Source of the DNA: Paenibacillus spongiae | Lineage (GTDB): Bacteria > Bacillota > Bacilli > Paenibacillales > Paenibacillaceae | DNA length: 64,000 nucleotides | Reading direction: 5' to 3' | Assembly (NCBI RefSeq): GCF_024734895.1 | Contig: NZ_CP091430.1 | Location: 540,501-604,500, forward strand | In this document: in pieces, positions 25,304-34,396 of the stretch | Layout: each line of letters opens with the position of its first letter | Numbering within the stretch: position 1 is the stretch's first letter | Position numbers and translations under genes: made by a program | Notes under the pieces: generated by a model | Told to the model about the DNA's origin: nothing | Database searches by the model: none | The model's input: the letters and a program-made list of their open reading frames with translations, nothing else

Positions 25304-26938
25304 GTGGATGAGTTATCTCATAAGCGGAAAGTGACCATCATGGTCGGCATTATAGCCGCGATGTTCTTTGCCGCAATCAACCAAACGATCGTAAGTACGG
25401 CAATGCCGCGAATTATCGCGCAGCTCGGGGGAATGGATTACTACACATGGGTCATTACGATCTATATGTTGACTTCGACCATTGCAACCGTGCTTGTCGG
25501 AAAGTTATCCGATATTTATGGACGGAAGCCCTTCATATTGATAGGTATCGTATTTTTTATGATCGGTGCGTTCTTGTCCGGCTTTTCCAAAGATATTATT
25601 CAAATGATTACGTATCGCGGTATTCAAGGGATTGGTGCCGGGATTATTATGTCATCGGCCTTCACGGCTGTCGGTGACTTGTTCGCGCCGCGTGAGCGCG
25701 GCAAATGGACGGGTGTCATGATGGCCGTCTTCGGCTTCTCCAGCGTGCTTGGCCCGACTCTTGGCGGATGGATCGTCGATCATATGAACTGGGAATGGGT
25801 CTTCTGGATCTTCCTGCCGCTTGGCATCATCGCCTTTATCCTTATTCTTGTGCTCTTTCCAAAAGTGCCACGTAAAGAATCGGAATCCATTGACTACTGG
25901 GGCTCACTGTTTCTTACCTTGACGATTGTGCCTCTTCTTCTCGGTTTTTCGTGGGCGGGTACCAAATATGCATGGGGCTCCGAGCAAATCATCGGGTTGT
26001 TCGCAGCCGCGGTTGTATTCTTGATCTTATTCATCTTCGCCGAGCTTAAGGCCAAAAGCCCTGCGCTTCCGTTATCTCTATTCCGCAACGACATTGTAAC
26101 CATATCGAATTTAGCCGGGTTCCTGATGAATGCAGGGATGATGGGTGCGCTAATCTACCTGCCGTTCTTCGTACAAGGGGTTGAAGGAATCTCCCCGACA
26201 TACTCCGGTTATGTGACAATGCCAATGTCGATCACGATGGTCGTTATTAGCGCCTTCACAGGAAAGTGGATTACAAAGTCGGGCAAATATAAACGTTATG
26301 CCATGCTGGGACTACCGGTTATGATTATTGGGATGGTCATGATGGCGTATATGAGCACGATCTGGGTAGCTGTTCTGGCGATGATCGTCTTCGGAATCGG
26401 TCTTGGCCTAGGCATGCCGGTATTCTCGCTGACGGTTCAGAATGCCGTTCGGCCCGATCAGCTCGGCGTTGTTACCGCGTCCAACCAATTGTTCCGCAAC
26501 ATGGGCGGTACGATCGGCATCGCGGTCATGGGGACGATTATGGCGACCAGCTTGAAGAACAATCTGACCTCCGTCATGAAATCCGGCGGCGGCGTCGACC
26601 TGTCCAAGGTCGATCCGGAAGTCGCGAAGCAGCTGGCTGAATTCCAGAATCCGCAGATGCTGCTCGATCAACCGAAGCTGGAGCACTTGCAAACGACACT
26701 GCCGGCGGACATTCAGCCGCTGTTCGCGAAGATGATCGACATGCTCCGCAGCGCTCTGGCCGACTCGCTGACGACCGTCTTTCTATCTGGAGCCGCGCTG
26801 CTTGTCGTAGCGATTGTGCTTGTCGCCTTCTTGCGTGAAATTCCGCTTCGTACTTCCAACCGGATGCCGGGGGAGGAACAGATGGGTGAATCGAATTCGC
26901 AAGGCGGCGTCAAGGAAGCTGCTGTCAACCGCGGATAA
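25304..26938 (+). CDS. DHA2-family drug:proton antiporter (EmrB/QacA type)
   Basis: 544 aa from GTG 25304, ribosome site GGAGGAATT. About 14 membrane helices. Motif D1 is seen in AINQTIVSTAMPRI; motif A LVGKLSDIYGRKP follows helix 2; motif C GPTLGGWI in helix 5 marks an exporter. A soluble loop with LSKVDPEVAKQLAEFQNP (about 430-470) precedes the last helix. Coupled to the MarR regulator. Expected to expel lipophilic drugs or other toxic compounds from the membrane. Confidence 0.92.
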   Translation: MDELSHKRKVTIMVGIIAAMFFAAINQTIVSTAMPRIIAQLGGMDYYTWVITIYMLTSTIATVLVGKLSDIYGRKPFILIGIVFFMIGAFLSGFSKDIIQMITYRGIQGIGAGIIMSSAFTAVGDLFAPRERGKWTGVMMAVFGFSSVLGPTLGGWIVDHMNWEWVFWIFLPLGIIAFILILVLFPKVPRKESESIDYWGSLFLTLTIVPLLLGFSWAGTKYAWGSEQIIGLFAAAVVFLILFIFAELKAKSPALPLSLFRNDIVTISNLAGFLMNAGMMGALIYLPFFVQGVEGISPTYSGYVTMPMSITMVVISAFTGKWITKSGKYKRYAMLGLPVMIIGMVMMAYMSTIWVAVLAMIVFGIGLGLGMPVFSLTVQNAVRPDQLGVVTASNQLFRNMGGTIGIAVMGTIMATSLKNNLTSVMKSGGGVDLSKVDPEVAKQLAEFQNPQMLLDQPKLEHLQTTLPADIQPLFAKMIDMLRSALADSLTTVFLSGAALLVVAIVLVAFLREIPLRTSNRMPGEEQMGESNSQGGVKEAAVNRG

Positions 26939-26961
26939 TAACAATTGTATTGGAACAATCG

Positions 26962-27006
26962 AAGAGGCTGTCTCAAAAGTAACGAACTTTTGAGCAGCCT
27001 CTTTTT
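26962..27006 (+). terminator. Intrinsic terminator of the MarR-MFS operon
   Basis: AAGAGGCTG...CAAAAGT / ACTTTTG...CAGCCTCTT, then T-rich tail. Also near the end of the convergent serine hydrolase gene. Confidence 0.88.
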
Positions 27007-27037
27007 CGTATCTAGAATAGCCGTTTAAGCGTCATGA

Positions 27038-29158
27038 TTAGAAGGGAAGCAAGAGGGCGTACATGAGCGCGGCCAGTTCCTGTTTGTTCATGGCGGCTTT
27101 CGAGTTGAACTCGGTAACGCCGTCCTTGACGGTTACTTCGGGGCCGTGCAGCTTCATTTCGACCACCATCTTGACTGCGGGCTCCGCCCATTGCACGGTT
27201 CCTGGCGCAAGCTTCACCTTGCTCTCCGATTCCGGGTAGCCGGACAGATGGAGAATCCGTGCGATAATTACAGCGGCTTCCTCCCGGCTGATGGAACGGT
27301 CGGGCTCGAAGGTGCCTTTATTCGTTCCGGTGATGATGCCGAGCTCCAGCGCGCCTTGGATATGAGCTTTATACTTCGAGTCCGCAATATCGCTCAGCTT
27401 TGCGGGATTCTCAGAAGCCGGTAAGCCCAGCTCCACCGCGAGCGCATGAATAAATTCTCCGCGCGTCACGGCTTGAAGCGGCTCGAACGGCTTGCTCGCA
27501 TCATCGGTCAACAGGCCGAGTGACTGAAGGTTATGAATCGGCTTGGCGTACGGATGGTCGCTAGGAATGTCCGGGAAACCTGCCGCAGCGGGCTTCTTGG
27601 CTGCATAACTGACCGGATTGCCATACTTGAGATACAGGATGTTTCCTTGCGTATCGGCACGGAAAGCCAGCGGCGCGCCCTTATCATCGATGAATAGCAG
27701 ATCGTCGACTTGCGTGAGCTTATGCTGGCCGGTAAGTCCGTTCTCCATCGTTAGGATCCCATCTGCCGATACGGTGAGATTGCTTAGGATCGTGGCAGAC
27801 CGCAAGTCGGCATAGATCCCTTCGAATTTGGCGAGCTCGGCGGCGGCTTGCGGTTTATAGCCCTCTTTGCCGAATGAATCCTTTTTGCCCGAGTAGTAGT
27901 GATCCATGAATGCCTTGTATAAATCATCGCGCAAGTCTTGATTCGTATTATAGGAGATGAATACGCCCGTCTTCTGATCCGGCAGCAGCCACATGAGCGA
28001 GCTAAAGCCGAGGATGTCGCCGCCCTTGGCAATGATATGCTGTCCGTTTGTTTTGCCCGGAACGAAAGGGGCTTCGAAGCCGTAAGTCGTATCCGGCACC
28101 TGGTTGTGAATCGACGAGTGGTACGTGGACATGCCTTTCAATGCGTCCGGCGATAGAATGACTTTGCCGTCTTCGGTTTTGCCGCCGGTAAGGAAAGCGT
28201 TCATGAAGCGTGCCATGTCGCCGGAAGTGGAGATCATGCTTCCTTCCGGAAGATCGCTGGGAGACAAGCGGTAAACCGGAATCGCATTGCCTGCCGGATC
28301 ATAAGCGGTTGCCAGGCGCTCCGCCAATTTGTCCGGCATACTGAAGCTGGATGCGTTCATCCCAAGCGGCTTGAATATATGGTTCTCGACATATTCGCTG
28401 AACTTCTCTCCGCTTACTTGCTGCACGATATAGCCTTGGAGCTCCGAAGCGAAGTTATCGTACATATAGGACGTTCCCGGTTCGCGAACAACGGGCGGGA
28501 AATCGGCGAAGATCGCGTCTTTCAAGGACATCGGCGTCTGTGCAGGATCGAACAGGAAATTATCGCTTGATGGGTCGCGAACCTCAAACCCGGTTGTATG
28601 CGTGAGCAGCATTTCGATCGTTACGGGTTTGTCGAATGGATTGGTCACCTTGTGACCGTCCAGGTACTTCTCGATATTGTCCTGCAGCGAGATCTTCCCT
28701 TGATCGACAAGCTGCAGGACGGCCGCAGCCGTGAACACCTTGGAGACCGAAGCGATGCGGAAAGCCGTCTTGTCCGGATCGACCGGGGTATTGGATTCCG
28801 TATCGGTGACGCCGTAGCCTTTCGTTGCAAGAACTTTACCGTCACGTACAATGCTGACGGTTGCGGCACTTGCTTTTCGCTTTATTTCGTCCTTGGCGAA
28901 TAGTCCGTCGAGGAACGCCTCGACCTCCTTCGGGTCTTGCGGGCCTGACGTAAGCGCAGGCAGCGTTACGGGAACGGCATCCGTATTACCGGCGGCATTG
29001 GCGGCAGGAGCGGACTGGAAGGGAGAAATCGCAGCAACGGAGTACGGCAGGGAAGCGGCCGGTGAATCAGCGGCGAAAACGCTGGCCGGCAGCGTTAAGC
29101 TCAAGGCGAGTACAGCAGCGGTGCAAATACGGGCAGGTCGTCGTGATCGTGTCTTCAA
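27038..29158 (-). CDS. SLH-anchored serine hydrolase, class C beta-lactamase-like
   Basis: 706 aa. Signal peptide at residues about 1-30. Beta-lactamase/penicillin-binding-like domain at about 70-430: SVSK (Ser-x-x-Lys, in RIASVSKVFTAAAV) is the nucleophile motif and YDN in YMYDNFASE is the Tyr-x-Asn motif. A DUF3471-like lipocalin segment may follow (about 440-540). The C-terminus carries SLH repeats (FPDIPSDHPYAKPIHNLQSLG; SDIADSKYKAHIQGALELGI; TVQWAEPAVKMVVEMKLHG) that tether the protein to wall polymer. Probably a cell-surface peptidase or esterase acting on D-amino acid bonds. Ribosome site GAGGAGG. Confidence 0.9.
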   Translation of the reverse strand: MKTRSRRPARICTAAVLALSLTLPASVFAADSPAASLPYSVAAISPFQSAPAANAAGNTDAVPVTLPALTSGPQDPKEVEAFLDGLFAKDEIKRKASAATVSIVRDGKVLATKGYGVTDTESNTPVDPDKTAFRIASVSKVFTAAAVLQLVDQGKISLQDNIEKYLDGHKVTNPFDKPVTIEMLLTHTTGFEVRDPSSDNFLFDPAQTPMSLKDAIFADFPPVVREPGTSYMYDNFASELQGYIVQQVSGEKFSEYVENHIFKPLGMNASSFSMPDKLAERLATAYDPAGNAIPVYRLSPSDLPEGSMISTSGDMARFMNAFLTGGKTEDGKVILSPDALKGMSTYHSSIHNQVPDTTYGFEAPFVPGKTNGQHIIAKGGDILGFSSLMWLLPDQKTGVFISYNTNQDLRDDLYKAFMDHYYSGKKDSFGKEGYKPQAAAELAKFEGIYADLRSATILSNLTVSADGILTMENGLTGQHKLTQVDDLLFIDDKGAPLAFRADTQGNILYLKYGNPVSYAAKKPAAAGFPDIPSDHPYAKPIHNLQSLGLLTDDASKPFEPLQAVTRGEFIHALAVELGLPASENPAKLSDIADSKYKAHIQGALELGIITGTNKGTFEPDRSISREEAAVIIARILHLSGYPESESKVKLAPGTVQWAEPAVKMVVEMKLHGPEVTVKDGVTEFNSKAAMNKQELAALMYALLLPF

Positions 29159-29177
29159 TTTAAAACCTCCTCAAAGT

Positions 29178-29246
29178 TTAGTGAGCCCTCCGCCTCCGAA
29201 GGGGCGGGATCGAACAAGACTCTCATTAGTGAGCTCTCCGCTTCCG
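29178..29246. repeat. Short direct repeat upstream of the serine hydrolase gene
   Basis: TTAGTGAGCCCTCCGCCTCC at 29178 and TTAGTGAGCTCTCCGCTTCC at 29226, two mismatches over 21 bases, 48 bases apart. Meaning unknown. Confidence 0.5.
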
Positions 29247-29503
29247 CTGAGACGTCATTGAGCGAGCTCTTGCCGAATGAATGAGCTCATAGAAAAATGG
29301 ATTGGTAGAGACAACCAATTCTATTGTAAACGATGACACTGCCCATGTAACTGGACCTAGGGTTGGGATTATTGGCGAAAGGTGGCGATTATGCGGCGCG
29401 TATCCATGATTAAAAGGCCGTCCTCCATGATAGATCGTTATGGTATAGTGAAGATGAATAGGTAGCTGCAATCATCTTGAATGCTAGGGAGGATGTAACG
29501 ACT

Positions 29504-30268
29504 ATGATAGCGATAGATTTGACGGGCAAGGTGGCGCTGATCACCGGGGCGACCGGTGAACTGGGACGCGTAATGGTGCGGACGCTGGCGAAGGCCGGCG
29601 CCGATGTGGTTATCCATTATAATCAGAATGCGGAGAAAGCGGGAGAGCTGTTGGCCGAAGTCGAGGATATGGGGCGCCGGGCAATAACCGTCCAAGCGAA
29701 TGTGACGAATGCGGAGTCCGTCAGCGCAATGAAGGATGCGATAACCGAGCAGCTCGGGCCGGTCGATATCGTCGTAGCCAACGCCGTTGTGCAATACCAA
29801 TGGACCTCGGTATTAGAGCAATCTGCCGAGGACTATGCCAGCCAGTTCGAATCCTGCGTCATGCAGAGCGTATATCTGTCCAAAGCGTTTGCTCCTGCGA
29901 TGATCGAGCGGAAACGGGGCCGCTTTATAGGCATTAATACGGAATGCGCCATGCAGAACTTCCCGTCCCAGTCTGCTTATGTCGCAGGCAAACGCGGAAT
30001 GGACGGGCTGTACCGGGTATTGGCCCGCGAAATCGGGGAGCATGGCATAACGGTCAACCAGGTAGCGCCAGGGTGGACGATCAGCGAACGGGACCGTACG
30101 AACAATACGGAGCGCAGCGAAGGATACGAGAGCAAGGTGCCGCTGAAACGCCGGGGAACCGACCAAGAGATTGCGAATGTAGTCGCGTTTCTGGCGTCGG
30201 ACCTGTCCAGCTATATTACGGGAGCGTATATCCCGGTTAGCGGCGGCAATGTAATGCCGACGATATAA
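29504..30268 (+). CDS. Short-chain dehydrogenase/reductase with atypical active site
   Basis: 254 aa; ATG 29504 follows AGGGAGGA. Rossmann nucleotide motif TGATGELG near residue 12 and catalytic YVAGK (Tyr and Lys, about 149-153) are present. Two deviations: the structural NNAG motif reads NAVV (VVANAVVQYQW), and the position 13 residues before the catalytic Tyr, normally Ser, is Thr (in NTEC). Resembles FabG-like 3-oxoacyl-ACP reductases in overall sequence. NAD(P)H-dependent; substrate unknown. Single gene followed by a hairpin terminator. Confidence 0.85.
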   Translation: MIAIDLTGKVALITGATGELGRVMVRTLAKAGADVVIHYNQNAEKAGELLAEVEDMGRRAITVQANVTNAESVSAMKDAITEQLGPVDIVVANAVVQYQWTSVLEQSAEDYASQFESCVMQSVYLSKAFAPAMIERKRGRFIGINTECAMQNFPSQSAYVAGKRGMDGLYRVLAREIGEHGITVNQVAPGWTISERDRTNNTERSEGYESKVPLKRRGTDQEIANVVAFLASDLSSYITGAYIPVSGGNVMPTI

Positions 30269-30323
30269 GCACAACGCAACACAGGGCAATGCAGCGATCA
30301 TAACAATATGCGCACAATCACAG

Positions 30324-30347
30324 GCCGCGGAGATTCGTCTCCGCGGC
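30324..30347 (+). terminator. Hairpin terminator
   Basis: GCCGCGGAGA / TCTCCGCGGC with a TTCG tetraloop, T-rich but interrupted tail (TTCACTATTTT), 55 bases after the SDR stop. Confidence 0.7.
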
Positions 30348-30493
30348 TTCACTATTTTCCGGCGTTCCGCGGCTCGAAGGTTCACGAAGCGTTCATAGAA
30401 TCATCCGCTGACTAGCCCGATCGAGTCATATTGAAAGAGAGGGAGAAGGGTGAAATAGAAAGGAGCAAGCATGCAGTAGGAAGGAGCAAGGTA

Positions 30494-30889
30494 ATGAAAA
30501 ACAAGCTTATGATCGCCGTCGCCGCAGCCGTGTTGATGCTGGGGATCCTGTCCGGATGCGGATCGGGAGGAGCCGGCGGGCAAGGACAAGATCCCGCAGC
30601 GGTGAAGATCGAGCTGGTCAGCGACCCGTCTCCGGCAAGCGTCAAGCAGAACACGAAGCTGATTGCCGAAATAACGGGGCTGATAACGGAGAAGGACGCG
30701 AACGTGCAATTCGACGTCCGGAGGGAGAATAATGAAGGACTTCCCGAGTTTCTGGAGACGAAGGCCGAAGGGAAAGGGCGTTACACGGCGGAGACGACGT
30801 TCGACAAGCCGGGCGAATACGCCATTTACATTCATCTCTACCAAGGGGAGCTGCACATTACGAAGAAAAGGCCGCTTACTGTCCAATGA
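30494..30889 (+). CDS. YtkA-like lipoprotein
   Basis: 131 aa; ATG 30494 behind AAGGAGCAAGGTA. Lipobox LSGC at residues about 19-22. The mature part (VKIELVSDPSPASVKQNTKLIAEITG, FDVRRENNEGLPEFLETKAEGKGRYTAETTFDKPGEYAIYIHL) is a single beta-sandwich of the YtkA/FixH kind, often found beside nos/sco copper or respiratory genes. This fits the decayed nosD/nosL genes directly downstream. The AGGAGCAAG ribosome site occurs twice in a row (30462 and 30482), a small duplication. Confidence 0.7.
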   Translation: MKNKLMIAVAAAVLMLGILSGCGSGGAGGQGQDPAAVKIELVSDPSPASVKQNTKLIAEITGLITEKDANVQFDVRRENNEGLPEFLETKAEGKGRYTAETTFDKPGEYAIYIHLYQGELHITKKRPLTVQ

Positions 30890-30918
30890 TCCGGCTCGAG
30901 CCGGGGCAAAGGAATAGG

Positions 30919-31191
30919 ATGCCGTAGGTGGGTCGTGGCCGTTGTGCTGCTGGCTATGGCGCTTACCGGCATTCCCGCCGAAGCGGCACCGCAGACGGCA
31001 CTTGAGGCAAACGAGCTGCAGCGGCGGATTGACGCAGCGCAGGAGGGAGACATCATAACCGTACCGGCAGGGGAGTACGAAGGTGCGATTGTCATCGATA
31101 AGCCGGTTACGTTAAGAGGGGAGCCGGGCGCGCGTCTGGCCAACCCTGCTGCCGTCCGGCCGTTCGCATCCGCTCCAGCGGAGCGACGATA
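30919..31191 (+). pseudogene. Decayed nosD-like gene, N-terminal part
   Basis: After GGAATAGG the sequence ATGCCGTAGG appears to be an ATGCGTAGG start with one extra C: with that base removed it reads MRRWVVAVVLLAMALTGIPA, a good signal peptide, continuing ELQRRIDAAQEGDIITVPAGEYEGAIVIDKPVTLRGEPGARL, typical of NosD/right-handed beta-helix proteins. Near 31160 the frame changes again (AVRIRSSGATIEGR is in another frame). The repeat domain that should follow is absent; the sequence joins a NosL-like tail directly. So it is truncated, frameshifted and fused by deletion. Confidence 0.6.
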
Positions 31192-31342
31192 GAAGGACGG
31201 CGTATATGCGTTCAAGGACAAGCCGTCGGCGCAAGCGTTCATTGACGGGGAGAAGAAAGGGACGCTAATGACGGCCGATCAGCTGGCTTCGCATTCCTGG
31301 GAACAGAGCAAGGATATGATGGAAGGCATGGATCACAGATAG
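31192..31342 (+). pseudogene. NosL-like C-terminal remnant
   Basis: Frame starting near 31197 encodes DGVYAFKDKPSAQAFIDGEK and KGTLMTADQLASHSWEQSKD, ending at TAG 31340. This matches the end of NosL-family copper lipoproteins ('AFxDxxxAxxF...G.V.T.D.L'). The N-terminal Cys lipobox and most of the gene are missing; an internal deletion has joined it to the nosD remnant. Confidence 0.55.
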
Positions 31343-31384
31343 AAACGCTCGATGTTCATGATGCGAATATTTCGTGACCTAAAC

Positions 31385-31422
31385 CAACAACCGCCCCGGC
31401 ACATGCTTGCCGGGGCGGTTGT
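31385..31422. terminator. 16-bp-stem hairpin
   Basis: AACAACCGCCCCGGCA / TGCCGGGGCGGTTGTT, 6-base loop, between the nos remnants and the convergent MurG-like gene; T-rich only weakly on the minus side. Confidence 0.75.
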
Positions 31423-31447
31423 TGCGCTAGGGGAGCGGGAGGGAAGG

Positions 31448-32551
31448 TTACGAACGGACCGTTTGTTTAATGTAATGAAACAGATCAGATAGCGCATCCT
31501 TCTGCCCGGTCTGCTCCATGCGTCCGATGTAAGCTTCCCGGTCGCGGTACAGCCGGGACACGCCGCTTGCCAGCGTATCCGCCGTCAGATTCTCCTCCTC
31601 GAGCACCTCGCAGTAGCCGGAGGCCTCGAATGAGCGGGCATTCAAGATTTGATCCCCGCGGCTCTGCTCCTTCGTCAATGGAATGAGCAGCATCGGCTTG
31701 CGCAGCGCCAGGAACTCGAAGATGGAGTTCGATCCCGCGCGAGACACGACGACGTCGGTCATCGCCAATATGTCGGGCAGCTCATCGCCAATATAGGTGA
31801 ATTGGCGGTAGCCGGGCAGGTCCAGCTCGGGGTCGAGCTGACCCTTACCGCACAGATGCACAACTTGAAACTCGGCAGTCAGCCGGCTCAAGGCTAAGCG
31901 GACCGTCTCGTTAATCTTGCGCGCACCCAGGCTGCCGCCCATGATAAGGAGCACGGGCTTGGAACCGTCAAGCCGGCAGAAGACCCTGCCGCGATTGGCG
32001 CTGCCTGCGTCCAGACCGTCGCGGACGACGGCCCCGACGAAGCGGGTCTTGGCAGAGCGCAGATGCTTCTCCGTCTCGGGGAAGGTCGTGCATACCGCGG
32101 CTGCGAAGGGGATGGCAATCCGGTTCGCGAGACCCGGCGTCAGATCGGATTCGTGAATCACGACCGGGACCCGGTTCAGCCAGGCCCCGAATACGACGGG
32201 TACGGAGACGAAGCCGCCTTTGGAGAAGACGACATCCGGCTTCAGCTTCCGTATGATCCGGTAGGCCTGCATCGCTCCGCCGATGACTTTGAAGGGATCC
32301 TTCACGTTCTGCCAATCCATATAGCGTCTTAGTTTCCCGGTCGAGATGCCGGAGTAGCGGACATCCGGCAGCTTGGCAATAAGCTGCTTCTCGATGCCGT
32401 CATGGGAGCCGATATACGAGACTGCCCAGCCTTCCTTCAGAAAGCGGGGGATCAGGGCAAGGTTAACCGTTACATGACCGGCCGAGCCACCGCCTGTAAA
32501 TAAAATCTTTTTCACTTTCGACTTCACCTGTCTTTTCATTTGGTCTTGCAT
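31448..32551 (-). CDS. MurG-like glycosyltransferase
   Basis: 367 aa (a start at 32539, MKRQVKSK, is possible). GT28 family: N-terminal KKILFTGGGSAGHVTVNLALIPRFLKEGW with the Gly-rich acceptor loop; C-terminal UDP-sugar region KPVLLIMGGSLGARKINETV and VVSRAGSNSIFEFLALRKPMLLIPL. MurG adds GlcNAc to lipid I. The VNLALIPRFL start and location outside a mur/dcw cluster suggest the second, paralogous MurG-like enzyme of bacilli rather than the essential one. It is the last gene of an operon with AAA+ and TPR genes (9-base gap upstream). Confidence 0.85.
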   Translation of the reverse strand: MQDQMKRQVKSKVKKILFTGGGSAGHVTVNLALIPRFLKEGWAVSYIGSHDGIEKQLIAKLPDVRYSGISTGKLRRYMDWQNVKDPFKVIGGAMQAYRIIRKLKPDVVFSKGGFVSVPVVFGAWLNRVPVVIHESDLTPGLANRIAIPFAAAVCTTFPETEKHLRSAKTRFVGAVVRDGLDAGSANRGRVFCRLDGSKPVLLIMGGSLGARKINETVRLALSRLTAEFQVVHLCGKGQLDPELDLPGYRQFTYIGDELPDILAMTDVVVSRAGSNSIFEFLALRKPMLLIPLTKEQSRGDQILNARSFEASGYCEVLEEENLTADTLASGVSRLYRDREAYIGRMEQTGQKDALSDLFHYIKQTVRS

Positions 32552-32560
32552 GAAGGCAAA

Positions 32561-33430
32561 TCACCGCCGGCGCGTCCAGCCGAATACCTTGACATGGACG
32601 AGCGCCTTGCTTGCCCAGTAGGAAGCGATATACAGCAGGATAAACAGGACGAGCAGAGGCTTGAACAGAATCCAGCAGGCGATCCAGATGATGAGGATCT
32701 GCCAGCCCTTCAGTTTGCGCAAATAATTCGGGAACAGCATGACCCGGTAGAACCAATAGGACTTCTGCAGAATCTCCAGATACTCCTCGCGAATTTGCGC
32801 GTTGTTTGGATCCAGCCGAATCGCGGAGCCCATGAACTCGGCTGCCTTCCGCGGATCATTCCGGCGTTCGGCCGCCCAAGCCAGATAGAGGAGCGCCTGG
32901 TCGTCCTCCGGGTCGTCATGCAGGGCAACCTGCTCGGCATTGAGTGATTCTTCATCTTTATTAAGCAGGGCAAGCGCATACGCATATACGGCATAATTAA
33001 TAGAAGAATGATTCAACGAGATAGCCTGCTCCAAATATTCACGGGCTTCCTGCCACCTGTTCTTCGTTAGCAAGTACTGGCCCTGCATCCGGTACAGATA
33101 GCTGTAGTCTGGGAACATACGCAGCATCTCGGCGATCACCTTCTCGAAGGTCGGCCAATCTTTGCGCTCGTAAGCGACGATAAGGCGAACTCGCCAGGCG
33201 CTTTCCAATTCGGGATCGCGCTTCAGAGCCTCACCGCTCCAGTAGAGGGCTTTGTCCGCATCAATAAACTGGTAGACGACGGCCAGAGCGCCATAAGCAT
33301 CCGCATTCTCCGGATCCTCTCTGATCCATGCTTCCGCTTCCTTCAGCGCGTCATCGTAGCGATCCCAGTGCAGAAGCTGGTCGATCCGGCTGTGGTAGTT
33401 GGGATGGGCAGGCTGTTGCATTGCATCCAT
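32561..33430 (-). CDS. TPR-repeat protein with C-terminal membrane anchor
   Basis: 289 aa. Tandem tetratricopeptide repeats from about residue 15 to 210 (YDDALKEAEAWIREDPENADAYGALAVVYQF; YLLTKNRWQEAREYLEQAISLNHSS; LYLAWAAERRNDPRKAAEFMGSAIRLDPNN). Then one or two hydrophobic helices (WQILIIWIACWILFKPLLVLFILLYIASYW, about 243-272) and a basic tail. It probably acts as an adaptor at the membrane. Lies 15 bases after the AAA+ gene and 9 bases before the MurG-like gene, so one operon. Confidence 0.82.
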   Translation of the reverse strand: MDAMQQPAHPNYHSRIDQLLHWDRYDDALKEAEAWIREDPENADAYGALAVVYQFIDADKALYWSGEALKRDPELESAWRVRLIVAYERKDWPTFEKVIAEMLRMFPDYSYLYRMQGQYLLTKNRWQEAREYLEQAISLNHSSINYAVYAYALALLNKDEESLNAEQVALHDDPEDDQALLYLAWAAERRNDPRKAAEFMGSAIRLDPNNAQIREEYLEILQKSYWFYRVMLFPNYLRKLKGWQILIIWIACWILFKPLLVLFILLYIASYWASKALVHVKVFGWTRRR

Positions 33431-33445
33431 GGGGAAGCCTCCTGA

Positions 33446-34396
33446 TTAGCGCAATCGATGATTCTTCATGTAATCGAGCACGGCCTGGTAGTCCTTGTTG
33501 GAGTCGCTGAAGGTGGCATAATTCTTAGCAGTCTGAAACCACTCCAAGGTAGACGGCTTCCGCTCTTTGACCGCCGACTGAAGATCGATCGCGGTCAGCG
33601 GCTGGATGCTGCCGGCTTGGAGCGAGCGCAGGAGCGCTTTCTCCGAAGCGTCCGAGACGAGCTGGTTCAAGTCGGCGCCGGAGAAATTGTCCGTAAGCTC
33701 TGCCAGCTTGCGGAAGTTGATTTCCTCCTGCGGCTTGCCGGCCGCCTTCAAGCGCAGAATCGTCTCGCGCTCTTCCTTCTCGGGCGGCGAGACGAACACC
33801 AGATGATTGAAGCGCCCTGGCCGGCGGAGAGCGGTATCCAAATACCACGGGGTATTCGTCGCGCCGATTACGAATACTTCCTGGTTGAAGGAATGCAGGC
33901 CGTCGAGCTCGATCAGCAACTGGTTAACCAGCATCCGCTCATGGTGCTGGCGCATATTTTGACGGGCGCCGCCAAGCGCGTCGAGCTCGTCGATGAACAG
34001 TACGCAGGGCTTCTCCGCACGCGCCTTCTCGAAGAGATCGTGCAGATTATGCTCGCTTTCCCCGATATACATCGACAGAATCGCCTGCAGCTCCAGATGG
34101 ATGAAATTTGCGTTAATTTCGCCGGCGACGGCTCTGGCCAGGAAAGTCTTGCCGCAGCCCGGCGGCCCGTATAGAAGCAGGCTGCCGCCAGCCTGCTGGC
34201 CGAAAGCCTGGAAGATTTCCGGCTGCTGCAGCGGGAGTATGAAGCTCATGCGCACCTTTTGCTTCACGTCTTCCATTCCGCCCACATCGGCGAAAGTAAT
34301 CGAAGGCTGCTCGGCCTCGACGAGGGATTGCTTTTCTTTATCGAATGAAATGACCTTCAACTTGGGGCGTTCTCTCTGATCACGATCGTCCGGCAA
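33446..34396 (-). CDS. AAA+ ATPase, p97/FtsH/spastin-like clade
   Basis: 316 aa. Single AAA module: ADVGGMEDVKQKV, Walker A GPPGCGKT (about 84-91), pore-loop-like IGESEHNLH, Walker B CVLFIDELDAL, sensor-1 IGATN, and arginine fingers in ALRRPGRFNHLVF. The usual protease or second AAA domain is absent. C-terminal helical lid and a short tail follow. First gene of the AAA+/TPR/MurG-like operon. It likely remodels a protein partner at the membrane with the TPR protein; target not known. Confidence 0.85.
   Translation of the reverse strand: MPDDRDQRERPKLKVISFDKEKQSLVEAEQPSITFADVGGMEDVKQKVRMSFILPLQQPEIFQAFGQQAGGSLLLYGPPGCGKTFLARAVAGEINANFIHLELQAILSMYIGESEHNLHDLFEKARAEKPCVLFIDELDALGGARQNMRQHHERMLVNQLLIELDGLHSFNQEVFVIGATNTPWYLDTALRRPGRFNHLVFVSPPEKEERETILRLKAAGKPQEEINFRKLAELTDNFSGADLNQLVSDASEKALLRSLQAGSIQPLTAIDLQSAVKERKPSTLEWFQTAKNYATFSDSNKDYQAVLDYMKNHRLR

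Noticed and set aside
29226-29471. 81-aa minus-strand frame upstream of the SDR gene
   Set aside because: No ribosome site and no recognisable sequence; lies over a promoter region and a direct repeat.
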